From contig JAUCBJ010002291.1 in assembly GCA_032718475.1 (NCBI GenBank), positions 1 through 64,000 on the forward strand: 64,000 nt of DNA, read 5' to 3'. Position numbers and translations under genes: made by a program. This DNA is from Nemertoderma westbladi. Lineage: Eukaryota > Xenacoelomorpha > Nemertodermatida > Nemertodermatidae. Positions 42,346 through 52,646 of this stretch are shown piece by piece; positions within the stretch are counted from its first letter, which is position 1; each line of letters begins with the position of its first letter. The notes beneath the pieces were generated by a model, which saw only the letters and a list, made by a program, of their open reading frames with translations, had not been told where the DNA came from and did not search any database.

Positions 42346-43704
42346 TTGATAGAAGATGGTCTTGGTATCGGGGAGCGATATACTCTACCTTTACAAGTGT
42401 TTGTTGATAGTTTGATACGCGGCGACGCTAGTCCAACTACTACGGAGGACGATGGTCGTTATATCGAACCGACGATTTCCTCGAAGCAACTTACGCGTGA
42501 ATTGGACTATGGAAAATTCGCCGCTCGCTATACGCATCGTAATAGTACGTATATGGACTTCTTAACCATTGGCCATTCTATCGATTCACACGATACGGAC
42601 TATGTCGAACATATATCCTACCCAGCGGAGTCGGAACGATAAACTGAAATTCGAATGCGAAAATTCTATTCGAAATCGACTCGAAAGAAAAGACATTAGA
42701 GAGATAAATGGACGCGGTAACTCTAACGTATATTTGGAATTCTTGATAGAAGCATTGTAACAACAAATAAATATCATCCGCGTTTCCCCTACCAGACATG
42801 CGTCTTTGGTATTATTACGATAAATGCCCTAGACCCAACTAATAAACGGAAAGACATAAACATCCATGGAAACCGAAACTTGTTCGACATATCACCTACG
42901 CTCGCTCGACTCAGACGATCCTTGAGTAAACCCACGATCATAGTTCCGGAATACTCGGTCAGACCACCTCGTTCCTTGATTAGACCTCAGACTTTCGATT
43001 CTGATGGTATCCCGGATCCTCACGAGCTGTATTCACTGTTCAAAGATCTAGTGCTACCCTAACAATTAATCGGTAACACTCCGGCAGCGAGCTCTAGCTA
43101 GCCGCCCATCTTACCTAGCCGTATTGGGACGCGGACACCTAATATCACCATTCAACCATATGGTCGTCCCAGTTTAATGCGATACAACCCTTCATCAAGG
43201 TGAAGGAGAGCGTTGTACGAAACGAGTTAAACGCTATTCTACAAAGATCAGAAAGGAAACCTGCGTTTGTTCAGATAAACGTAAGTTATAACAGCAAGTC
43301 CAAGCGGTAAACGAATTGGCTTTATCTCAGTTCGATTGGGAAATCTTGAATCTCTAAGAAGATATCGAGCTTAGACAACCCTATTCTCTGCGAGAGTTTT
43401 GGACGAGCGTGTCCAACGACAAGCGGAGGAAAATCAGCTCGAGGAGAAGCAGATCGAAATGGACGAGACACTGACCGTAACCCTAAACCTTCTGATGCAA
43501 TTGTATTGCACTCTTCACCCAGGAGTTATAGCCCTCCTAGTAAAGTGGCTCGCTCCAAAGAGAAAAAGACTCTTGCTAGTCTCAAGAAACTGCGTAAACG
43601 CCGTCCGCGCAAGAAAAACTAACTGTTTAGAGTATCTTTATATTTTAGAAACTGTGATTTTTATATTTTATAGACTAAAATCCCATTTTCTGGGAGCGGT
43701 GTAA
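42346..43704 (+). pseudogene. Downstream ORF in the env position, decayed and unrecognised
   Basis: Frames 42346-42642, 42880-43062 and 43399-43704, with partial frames between them such as 42569-42760, have protein-like composition (for example RYTHRNSTYMDFLTIGHSID and NSIRNRLERKDIREING). They are joined by stops and shifts. It does not resemble the exonuclease-like ORF of the other BEL element, nor an obvious envelope: no signal peptide or clear membrane segment is seen in the better parts. It could be a remnant third gene. Confidence 0.4.
43685..43699 (+). promoter_or_regulatory. Purine-rich tract before the 3' LTR
   Basis: TTTTCTGGGAGCGG abuts the TG of the 3' LTR, the expected place for plus-strand priming. 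It is short and interrupted compared with typical tracts. Confidence 0.5.
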
Positions 43705-44838
43705 AAGCTTTTGCGGAATTGCCCGGTTATTTTTCCCCGTAAAGTACTCTGTAGTTGGTTTAGCAGGCATAAAAGGCCGTGTCATTGCTGTACCGGTGTT
43801 TTTAGGGGACATAAAAGCTATTTCTTCTGTATGTGTACTTTAGAGGACATAATTAGCAATTCTATGACGCAACGCCCTAGATCCTCTTGAAACAGTGTCG
43901 TTACTATGACGACAGCTAACGGCTGAGCTTTACATGTGTAGCTTGCCCGGAGCCTTGCCTTGGTTCTTTGTTCTGCTCAGCTCAAAATGACGACATCTAT
44001 CAGCTGTGTCCACTTGGAGCTTTTTGCCATTCGATGGTTATCTCGGTTTTGCACCTCGGTCTTGGTCAACTCGGTTAACTCGGTACTGACTACAGCACCA
44101 CGGTTTTGCACCTCGGCATATGATTAAGCACCCTGACGTAAACTGCTTTTCGCCGCATTATTTACTGCTATTTACTGTGTTGTTAATTGTATCGTTCGTT
44201 TACATATTATTATTGGGAAGAATATTGATAACGATCCAAAAACCCAATCTTCTTGAACACTAAGGTTAGAGAGACCGGTTACATATAACAATTTGCGACA
44301 TACATTATCGTGGTTTGTAGTGAGTTCAATGCTACTTAATAGGCCCTACAAATGTCGGTTGTTATTCTCTTTATATATGATTAAAATCAGTGAATGTCGG
44401 CAATTCAGTGTGCAGTTGTGTGCAATAGTCTGCGTGTGCTTGACCGAGTAACAAAGCATTTCCTAAAGAATGCACTTTGGTGATCTATAAGACATACCGT
44501 TGTGTATAGTGTAAGTCATAGCTCTGTTTAAATAGATAGAGCGCCACGTCCTAAAGGAACTGCTAATATTTCCCAAAAGGTGAATAATATTTGTCAGAGA
44601 TTATATATTAACGATCAATCGAATAGTACGGTAGGCCTGCACCGCAATCAAATTAAACCATCCAAATCCAGTCTCCCGGGTATATCCAGCGGGTGAATGG
44701 TCGCGCACAGACTGGCTTTGGCTAATGTTAGAATTATTATAGGTGTTCAATACTTGTCATAGGCTGGAGTAGATTTATAACCTAGAAGACATATAGATTT
44801 GGCGGGTTAAACTGCCAAAGGTCTTAAAAGCGCGAACA
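43700..44838 (+). repeat. 3' LTR of the plus-strand BEL-like element
   Basis: It is 1139 bp and nearly identical to the 5' LTR apart from one deletion of about 138 bp and a few single differences, which indicates a fairly young insertion. Confidence 0.9.
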
Positions 44839-45154
44839 ATATTTGCTTTATTGCGGCCTACTTAAAATATTTGCTTTATTGGGGCCTACTTAAAATATTT
44901 GCTTTATTGCGGCCTACTTAAAATATTTGGTTTATTGCGGCCTACTTAAAATATTTGCTTTATTGCGGCCTACTTAAAATATTTGCTTTATTGCGGCCTA
45001 CTTAAAATATTTGCCTTATTGCGGCGTACTTAAAATATTTGCTTTATTGCGGCCTACTTAAAATATTTGCTTTATTGCGGCCTACTTAAAATATTTGTCT
45101 TATTGCGGCCTACTTAAAATATTTGCTTTATTGCGGCCTACTTAAAATATTTGC
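44839..45154 (+). repeat. 28-bp minisatellite, right part (11 units)
   Basis: It continues the array of 33078-33526 in the same phase and begins with the ATATT target duplication. Confidence 0.9.
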
Positions 45155-45716
45155 TGCGTCCTAATCAAGAAAATTTATGTCGATTATTATGCTATGAAAT
45201 TGCAATAATGCAACAGGCATAGCTTCAATTTTACATAATTATGAATGTTTAAATGAATATGAATATTTGAATATTAAAATATTATTTATTATTTGTTTCC
45301 TTTTGGTGTACATCCATATCCAACCAATATCCCTAGGAGGCTGATATTGATTGGACGTACAGTTAATTTGAGGTAAATTCACCAAATATGTATTAAACTG
45401 ACGGCAGGCTTTACTATTATTTTTCAAGATCTAAGAAATATAATAGATCTACTCGCTATTATATAGAGAAATTCTGTATTGTATTTGTATTTGTGAGTGT
45501 GAAGTCGGTTGGTTGGGCGTTTTTTCTGTTCTTCTCCTATTTTTTTCAATTTTCGCACCCTTCCCCCTACAGTCACTCGGCTATCCTGCCTGAGCCATCC
45601 GCCAGAACCTATTCCTTACAAGAATTCCCCTCTTCCTATTATCATCTCACTTACACCCACCCCCCTAGCACACGCATCCCTTGTTGTCTTTCACTTCTGT
45701 ACATGACTGACAACTA
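45155..45716. other. Non-coding stretch
   Basis: No gene was recognised. A pyrimidine-rich segment at 45540-45700 yields short frames on the plus strand without motifs. Confidence 0.5.
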
Positions 45717-45860
45717 GTTCGGTTTTAAATCCAAACTCGGTACGGATAGTTGTATTTATTCCCTTAAAGGAATTACTAAATTATTAATTGGAGAATGGAA
45801 TGAAGTCCTGTGTATGTTAGATGCATCTAAGGCTTTTGACAGAGTGAACTTTGTTTAAAA
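45717..45860 (+). pseudogene. LINE reverse transcriptase fragment
   Basis: One plus-strand frame reads FGFKSKLGTDSCIYSL and VLCMLDASKAFDRVNF, that is, the RT fingers motif and motif A, before a stop at about 45857. Sequence to about 45990 may be further decayed RT. It is too short for classification. Confidence 0.65.
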
Positions 45861-45990
45861 AGTTCTTATAGCGGAATATTCTGAATACTCGGAATAGTGT
45901 CAACAAAATGTACATGCACCGCCAGAGACACAGCGACTATCACTAATAAAAACACCAGACTGTATCACCTGGAGTAGTGTCTATAATGTT

Positions 45991-46736
45991 GATCGATCAG
46001 TGGGGGGCATCCTTTACACTGGCAGAAACAACCATAGCGACAAAGTTGTTATTATGACTACAACCACCGATTTGGATGTGAAGAAGGAGTGTACTTTTTG
46101 TGTCGATCTTGTAACCAATTTTATTGTGTATCATTTATTGTATTGTTTAGGAAAAAACCACCTCTGTAACATGGTCCTTTCCCATGATTGGTCTATTTTA
46201 TGTATCGACCATGTAACCAATTCTATTGTGAAGTCCACCCGATGGTATAATGTTTCTGTGGAGACTGACATCACAGCTTTCCAGCTCCATGTATCATTTG
46301 CCTGGATGTGGAGTTGGGTGCGACTTTGTAAGCCTACTAGAGAGCGAGGCCAATACGTTTGCACAGAATTTAGAAAATAACCTCTCAGATGCTCGATTAG
46401 GTTACTGAAAGATTACTGCTTCTAGAAGGAATTCTTCTTCATCAGGATCCACACGTTAAGAAAGCAGTAGATAAACGTCGGCTGCTTCTGCGAAAGCATG
46501 ACTTTGTGGCTATCTGGGAATGTCATGTTGCTGCAGGAAGCAGATGTAATTTTCTCACAAGCAAAGCGAAAATCAAATTCAGCCGTGGAGAAAGAATAGA
46601 CTGTTCGAGTGTTTACCCGGATTATGCTGGATGGTAAAGGAATGCTGAAGGGAGTCTGATTCACTAAAGGACAAACATTCCACAGCTTCCACCCCTGAGT
46701 GGAGGTGGAAGTCCAATTAGTGCTGACTCCACTCAT
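45991..46736. other. Decayed sequence with one unit of the 48.4-49.4 kb repeat
   Basis: About 46100-46240 matches a unit of the tandem repeat further right (phrases TATCGACCATGTAACCA and CATGATTGGTCTATTTT). The frame 46000-46380 mostly follows this repeat and is not called. Confidence 0.5.
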
Positions 46737-48117
46737 TGACAGGACTTTCTGCTCCGTTTTGAGGCACACAGTGAGAGGCTGTACAGCGTACTGCAATTGC
46801 CAGCATCACCAGATTGCTCGCTAAAAAGGTAGCTCGGTGGGAAGCAATGAGGGCCCTCATGTTTGGGAGACTAATCGCTCTGGACAAGGGTCCAGAGGTG
46901 CAACACAATGGTATAGGGGAGATACTGGGCTGAATTCTCTGTCATGCGATGGTGCGTGCCACTTGTACACTCATGACTGCCACCTGTGAGGAGCAACTCT
47001 CTGCCGGGACGTCAGCTGGGGGTTGAGGCCGCAGTCCACTCCATGACCACTTTGTTCGAAAGCCGATCTGAGGATGGATGGGGAGTGCTGCTCGTGGATG
47101 TGTCAAATACATTTAACTCCCTCATTAGGACCCCTGCACTTTGGAATGTGCATTGGTTATAGCCATGGTGCTCAACATTCCTGTTCAATTGCTACCGCAG
47201 GCATAGTATTCTGACAATGTGGGGTACAAATACTGTATTATTCAGCGAGGAGGGAGCGATGCAGGGAGACCCTTTGGCAATGCTGTTTTATGCCGCCAGA
47301 GTTCTCCCATTGATCCGCCTCCTCAGTGCCCCATCAGTGTACCAGAACTGGTTTGCCGACGACTCGGCCAGGGTGGTCGATCTCAGTGCATTACTCGAAT
47401 GGTTTGAGAAGCTCCTGTCACTTGGATCCTCTTTTCCCAGAACATATGACCAGTGGCTGGATCATCACACTACCACTCGCCAAGTATGAATTCACCCTAT
47501 CCCCAAGCGAATTCAACGACGGCCTTGCCATCAGATATGGCTGACCACTTACGTGCCCAGCCGCTGCGATGGCTGCGGGGCCCCCTTCGACCTCAACCAT
47601 GGGTTGAATTGTAAATCAGGGGGCATTGTTATCCAGCGGTACAATGAGCTCCAGGACACAGTCAGTTATATAGCTGCCCAGGCATTCAGACCGCGGAATG
47701 TTATACAGGAACCAGTTGTCCAAGAGCAATACAAGTACACCCCTGGAGAGGCCAACAGACTCCGCTGTAACCTGGAAATCCGGGGCACATTCAACCTGCA
47801 GACTCAGGCATTGATTGTCGTCAGGCTAACTCGGTGTGACGTGACCCATTGACAGTCTTCGAAGGAGCTGAAGACACTAAGAGGCAACTCTATTCAGCAG
47901 CAGTGGAGATGCGACATGGTGACTTTACCCCATTTGTGGCACTTTGTGATAGGCTTATTGCTCCTCACGGCAACCAGCTGCTTTGTGTCCTTACGTGTCG
48001 TCTGAGTCAGGTATGGGTGAAGCCTTACAGCGCAGCGTGGTAATGGGGTGGGCAGACAGCGATTCCAGTTCGCTATAATTCGAGGCGTTTCTCGCTGCCT
48101 TCGTGGATCCTGGATCA
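46737..48117 (+). pseudogene. Reverse transcriptase element with a CX2CX7HX4C motif, broken
   Basis: Pieces in changing frames include VLLVDVSNTFNSL (motif A, about 47089-47127), FSEEGAMQGDPLAMLFY (motif B, within 47217-47489), FADDSARVVDLS (catalytic box), then CDGCGAPFDLNHGLNCKSGG at 47565-47624, and FTPFVALCD and SRCLRGS-like text to about 48115. The CX2CX7HX4C pattern downstream of RT is like that of LINEs with a restriction-type endonuclease, so that is my tentative reading. Motif B with S-x-E-G-x-x-Q-G-D-P-L is unlike the other RTs in this window. Several stops interrupt it. Confidence 0.6.
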
Positions 48118-48292
48118 AGTGGCGCTCTGGACTCCGGACGCTCTGGACTCCAGACGCTCTGGACTCCGGACGCTCTGGACTCCGGACGCTCTGGACTCCG
48201 GACGCTTTGGACTCCGGACGCTCTGGACTCCGGACGCTCTGGACTCCGGACGCTCTGGACTCCGGACGCTATGGACTCCAGACGCTATGGAC
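48118..48292 (+). repeat. 16-bp minisatellite (about 11 units)
   Basis: Units are GGACTCCGGACGCTCT with single-base variants. Because 16 is not a multiple of 3, all frames read through the array and give the same 16-residue periodic text. It begins inside the last coding text of the preceding RT element. Confidence 0.9.
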
Positions 48293-48359
48293 CAGGACTA
48301 TTTGCCAGGGTTATAAACTATTATTATATTATATTCTAAACTAATACTTCAGAAATTCC

Positions 48360-49380
48360 ATTATATAAACTCTTGACCATTCTATTGTGTATCGTTTATT
48401 GTTTTGGTTAGAAAACATCACCTCTGTAACATGTTCCTTTTCCATTATTGGTCTATTTTCTGTATCGACCATGTAACCATTTATAATGAGTATCGTTTAT
48501 TGTTTTGGTTTGAAAACACCGCCACTGTAACCTGTATCTTTTTTATTGGGTATCATTTATTGTTTTGGTTAGAAAACATCGCCATTGTAACCTGTTTCTT
48601 TACCATGATTGGTGTATTTTCTGTATTGACCATGTAACCAATTTTATTGAGTATTGTTTAATGTTTTGGTTAGAAAATATCGCTACTTCTAACCTGTATA
48701 TTTTGAATTGGGTATCATTTATTGTTTTGGTTAGAAAACGCTGTCACTGTAAACTGTTTCTTTCGCATGATTGGTGCATTTTCTGTATCGACCATGTAAC
48801 CATTTTGTATTGAGTATCGTTTATTGTTTTGGTTTGAAAACACCGCCACTGTAACCTGTATCTTTTTTATTGGGTATCATTTATTGTTTTGGTTAGAAAA
48901 CATCGCCATTGTAACCTGTTTCTTTACCATGATTGGTGTATTTTCTGTATTGACCATGTAACCAATTTTATTGAGTATTGTTTAATGTTTTGGTTAGAAA
49001 ATATCGCTACTTCTAACCTGTATATTTTTAATTGGGTATCATTTATTGTTTTGGTTAGAAAACGCTGTCACTGTAAACTGTTTCTTTCGCATGATGGGTG
49101 CATTTTCTGTATCGACCATGTAACCATTTTGTATTGAGTATCGTTTATTGTTTTGGTTAGAAAACACTGCCACTGTAACCTGTATATTTTTAATTGGGTA
49201 TCATTTATTGTTTTGGTTGGAAAACGCTGTCACTCTACCTGTTTCTTCCCCCTGATTGGTGTATTTTCTGTATCGATCATGTAACCAGTTGTATTGAATA
49301 TTGTTTATTGTTTTGGTTACAAAACACCGCCACTGTAAACTGTTTCTTTACCATGATTGGTCTATTTTCTGTAGGTGAGG
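48360..49380 (+). repeat. Tandem repeat with a higher-order period of about 324 bp
   Basis: Short units share GTTTATTGTTTTGGTTAGAA and CATGATTGGTGTATTTTCTG. Two consecutive blocks (about 48487-48809 and 48810-49134) are almost identical along their whole length, which shows a higher-order unit built from shorter diverged monomers. Short open frames follow the repeat and are not genes. Confidence 0.8.
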
Positions 49381-50011
49381 AATGCGCATTGGATACAACC
49401 CCACCGAAAATTTATTCGTAGGGCAGCCAATTAATAACCTTAGATTTCGGGATTTGATTTCTGGTAAAATGTATTGGAGATTGATGAGTCTTACACGGTC
49501 ACAAACGACTCTTCTCTGACCACACTACTCAACTCATTTATTGAACCGGTATTTAACTGTAATTTAAATTTCATCTACACAAAATTCAATGATTGAATAA
49601 TCGTTAAATTATATTTGAACTTATTTGTGTCCTATATGTGGAAAATAAGTGTATTAAAATAAATTATATTTTAGAAAAGACAATGCAAGATATATTAACG
49701 GCAACAAAACGATGACAAAAAGTCTACCACAAAAAATTTATTATTCAAATCAGCCAATAGGAATTCGCCGTGAAAATTATTAATGGCAGAAGTTTTTGTT
49801 ATGAAATTGGCCGTTGTGATCCACCATATGGGTTAATTGGTTTAGCCATAGCCATATTGGAGTTGCATTCACGGATGCTCTGATTTAGGTGGAGTGTAAT
49901 AATTAGAGGACAGTGCTACATCATTTAGTGCTACATCATTTCGTGCTACATCATTTAATGCTACATATTTAGTGGTACAGCATTTGAAATAAACCATATT
50001 AAGCAGCCTAC
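49381..50011. other. Proximal part of the proposed crystallin intron 2
   Basis: AT-rich, with a small array of ACATCATTTAGTGCT-like units at 49915-49980. No exon was recognised here. Confidence 0.5.
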
Positions 50012-50169
50012 CTTTAAAGTCTTCATACTCAAACATTAACATTCCTTGTTTCGGTATGACGCGCAGTGAACTGACTTCGGTAGCTGTGGCCGGTAGTTGG
50101 GGACTGTTGAAGCTTCCGAACTTTAAGATGAACGTTGTTCCGATAAATTCACCCGTGTACAAAATCCAA
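50012..50169 (-). CDS. Exon 2 of the beta/gamma-crystallin-like gene
   Basis: On the minus strand the exon has an acceptor TATTTAG ending at 50170 and a donor GTAGGC at 50006-50011. Its first base completes the Thr codon begun by exon 1. It encodes WILYTGEFIGTTF at the start of Greek key 2, VSSLRVI at its end, and GMLMFEYEDFK, the opening strands of key 3. The last base starts a Gly codon completed by exon 3 at 17652. The downstream frame on genomic DNA runs only into intron sequence (ending with repeats of ALNDVA), so the extra codons below 50012 are not coding. Confidence 0.8.
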
Positions 50170-51451
50170 CTAAATATATATAAATTTAAATATATAATAG
50201 TAATATAAATTTAAGTTTTGAAAAAACATATGAATACTCAGGGTAAGATAATATAATTCTAAATAGACTTTAATTTAAATAAACTACATATTAAATAATT
50301 TATACTTGAGTCAAATATATTGTTGAGAAATGGAAATAACTTGGAAATTTCAGAGAAGCATTTAATTACAAATTATCTGATTACTATAAATGGCTGATTT
50401 AGTCCTCTACGTAGGCAAAAAATGAAAAAAACTAGTAACCAGCAATTTTCGGTTTGAACACAAAATTTTTAATTCACAAACAAAATGATATAAATTCAAA
50501 TTTTAGGTTTTCTGGGGCGCTGATTCTAGTTGAATACATTTCTAATTTGCCAGATCATTGCAACTCGTATTTTTCAGCGTAATAGGGCAAATTTTAGTGC
50601 TACCACCAAATTTCGTACCCAACTCCAAAAAGTATAAGTTTGAGATGTCCAATGTTGTTTTTATTGATTCCATCGGATTCAGGACCCTCATAAACCCGTA
50701 TAACGTAAGAAACAATATGATACTATTTATTGATAAATTTACTTATTTTCAAAAATTTGGTGCTGGCACAACAATTTTAACCCACCGACGAAAAATACAA
50801 GTGTAAAATGCAATTTTTACTTATTCCATTGAATTCATAACCCTCACATACCCGTATAACGCGAGAAACAAGGTGACACTATCAATTCTATATATTCGAT
50901 GGTTTTCAAAATTTGGTGCTAGCTCCAAATTTTGCACCCACTTCCGAAAAATACAAGAATGAGATGTCTAGAGATAGATAATTATTTATTCCATTGAATT
51001 CAGAACCGCCATAAACCTCTAAAACGCGAGAAATAAGTTATCACAAGTAAAATAAATATTGAATAGATTTTCAAAATTTCGTGCTGGCACCAAATTTTGC
51101 ACACAGCACCGAAAATACATTGTATTGCGCGTGGTGCAACTATGTATGGGTATGTGTAACTCTGTATATATTCCATCGAAACCAGAACCCAAAAAACCCC
51201 CCTATTGCGCATAAAATAGGTTCAAACAATGAATTTATAAAATTGACATATTTCAAAATTTGGTGCTGGCGCCAAAATTTGGCACCCGCGTGTTTACTGT
51301 GTTGTTTACAACCTTGCTTCCTAGTTGCCGTAAAACTAGCAAATGCAAATGCAAATGCGAATAGCCAACCATGAGGATGATAATATAAACAATTTCCCAT
51401 TATTACATTGTCCCTCGTTTGACTAACTACATATGATATTATCAGACTTAC
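50170..51451 (-). other. Intron 1, filled with a diverged satellite of about 160 bp
   Basis: Five diverged units are marked by TTTGGTGCTGGCGCCAAAAT-type near-palindromes at 50597, 50759, 50915, 51080 and 51262, giving spacings of 162, 156, 165 and 182 bp. Between them recur ATTCCATTGAATTCAGAACC and TAACGCGAGAAACAA. The part at 50380-50520 resembles 58900-59045. It has GT-AG ends. Confidence 0.75.
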
Positions 51452-51657
51452 GTTCCACACTTGACATTGACTGACGTAACATTGTTGTTCATTCCAAGAT
51501 CACTAAGTTGGGTTGTGTCGGTTTCGCCATAGATGTCAACCTTGTTCCCTGCTAACCCATCCTCTGAGAACAACTCTATGTGGGACTCACAACCCGGCAT
51601 CTCTTGAGCGCCACCATGGGTGGCCAATGACAGAGCAGCAACAATCGCAAGTATCAT
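51452..51657 (-). CDS. Exon 1 of a secreted beta/gamma-crystallin-like protein
   Basis: The exon starts at the first ATG, 51657, and encodes MILAIVAALSLATHGGAQ, a good signal peptide, followed by a short Cys-containing segment and Greek key 1 (IELFSEDGLAGNKVDIYGE, then LSDLGMNNNVTSVNV). The donor is GTAAGT at 51446-51451. With exon 2 it makes a complete two-key beta/gamma-crystallin domain; exon 3 begins a second domain. Such domains bind calcium or act structurally, and secreted forms are known in several invertebrates. The calcium signature (N/D-N/D-x-x-S/T-S) is seen partly as NNNVTS. The exact role is unknown. Confidence 0.8.
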
Positions 51658-51725
51658 TGCAATCTGCTACTGTAAGACTTTAATCAAACGAATTGTTGTG
51701 TAAATTGGTATACGCCCTGGTTAAG

Positions 51726-51733
51726 TTTATATA
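51726..51733 (-). promoter_or_regulatory. TATA box of the crystallin-like gene
   Basis: TATATAAA on the minus strand lies 69 bp upstream of the ATG at 51657, which would put the transcription start near 51700 and give a 5' leader of about 45 bases. It lies in non-repetitive sequence. Confidence 0.6.
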
Positions 51734-51965
51734 GCAATTATGGCGATCTTGAGAATTAGGTTGTCCTCTCTCTGCCTTAAGGTAACACCTACGAGAGAGC
51801 AGACTTCGGTTTGCCACCGGTTTTTTGATGATTCGTTAAAAACAGGTATTATCGTTGGATAATAAATTTATTCTATACAAGCCTAGCCTTTATATGTCAT
51901 TGCTTTACAATCCTCCTCGTGAGCTTAACCCTATTTTACCTGCTGTGGGGGTCAATTTAGAAATT

Positions 51966-52646
51966 ATCTGATCGTATGAGCATAAGCTCAAAGGATGGAA
52001 TGCTTGAGCATGTGGGTGGACGACTTCTGTTACCTGGGATCATGGATCCGGAAGTCAGGTGAGGACCTTTGAATACGTAAGGGAAAGGCATGGGCAGCCT
52101 TGAATAGGCTTTCCAGGATTTGGAAGTCACCGAGAATTAATCGGAAACTTAAGGTCCGATTATTTAGAGCAGCAGTAGTTACAGTACTCCTCTATGGGAG
52201 TCCATGCTGGGCTCTAACTGCTGAGGACACCAAATCTCTGGATGGCACATTCACAAGAATGCTACGCCGGGTTCATTGTATCAAGTACAATGCACACATC
52301 TCCAACCAGACACTATATAACATTGGAGGTGTCTCATTGGTTCCCCCAAGCTTGACACTAGAACAAAATCGCCTCCGCTTTGCAGGACATTGCTTTCGCC
52401 GTTAGGACCAGCCAGTGCATAATCTTGTACTTTGGCAGCCTCATGGAGTGAATAAGCATGGTGGACAGCCCATGACTTTCTTGAGACGCATCTTAAAGGA
52501 CACTGGCCTTAAAGATGCGGATGATCTAGCAAATGTCATGGGTGATAGGGAGTTGTGGCGGTGCAATTTTGTTGACAAGCCGGCACAGCATTCTTAAAAA
52601 TGCAGTTGCAAGCAGCATGCCGATCCTAGTAGTAGTAGTAGTAGTA
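51966..52646 (+). pseudogene. RTE-like element, strongly 5'-truncated
   Basis: It is a close relative of 4558-5221, beginning at the thumb region and ending in a longer (TAG)n tail (52628-52646). The frames 52100-52405 and 52415-52597 match NRLSRIWKSPRINR and LVLWQPHGVNKHGG of the other copy, separated by a stop. A short possible target duplication (AGAAAT on both sides) is weak. Confidence 0.85.

Larger units (their letters stand above)
33527..44838 (+). mobile_element. BEL/Pao-like element with gag-protease but no reverse transcriptase
   Basis: Two LTRs with TG and CA ends enclose a 2.25-kb leader, a gag-protease region of about 1180 codons in two frames, about 1.6 kb of non-coding sequence, a decayed downstream ORF region and a purine-rich tract. 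A 5-bp target duplication ATATT (33522-33526 and 44839-44843) flanks it. No RT, RNase H or integrase text was found. It is inserted in the 28-bp array inside the proposed crystallin intron 2, opposite to the gene. Confidence 0.85.

Noticed and set aside
46000-46380. 126-codon frame as a possible gene
   Set aside because: Most of it overlaps a unit of the tandem repeat at 48.4-49.4 kb, and no motif remains outside it.
48048-48344. Three overlapping periodic frames with LDSGRSGLRTLWTPDA text
   Set aside because: A 16-bp tandem repeat reads through in all frames; only the first few codons belong to the preceding RT relic.
48360-49137. Small Cys/His-rich frames such as 48565-48813 and 48889-49137
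   Set aside because: They recur because the 324-bp unit is repeated; the text is the repeat read in one frame.
49869-50011. Continuation of the exon 2 frame below the donor site
   Set aside because: It enters a small ALNDVA-coding repeat and stops, while a good GTAGGC donor at 50011 and the phase match to exon 3 argue for splicing.
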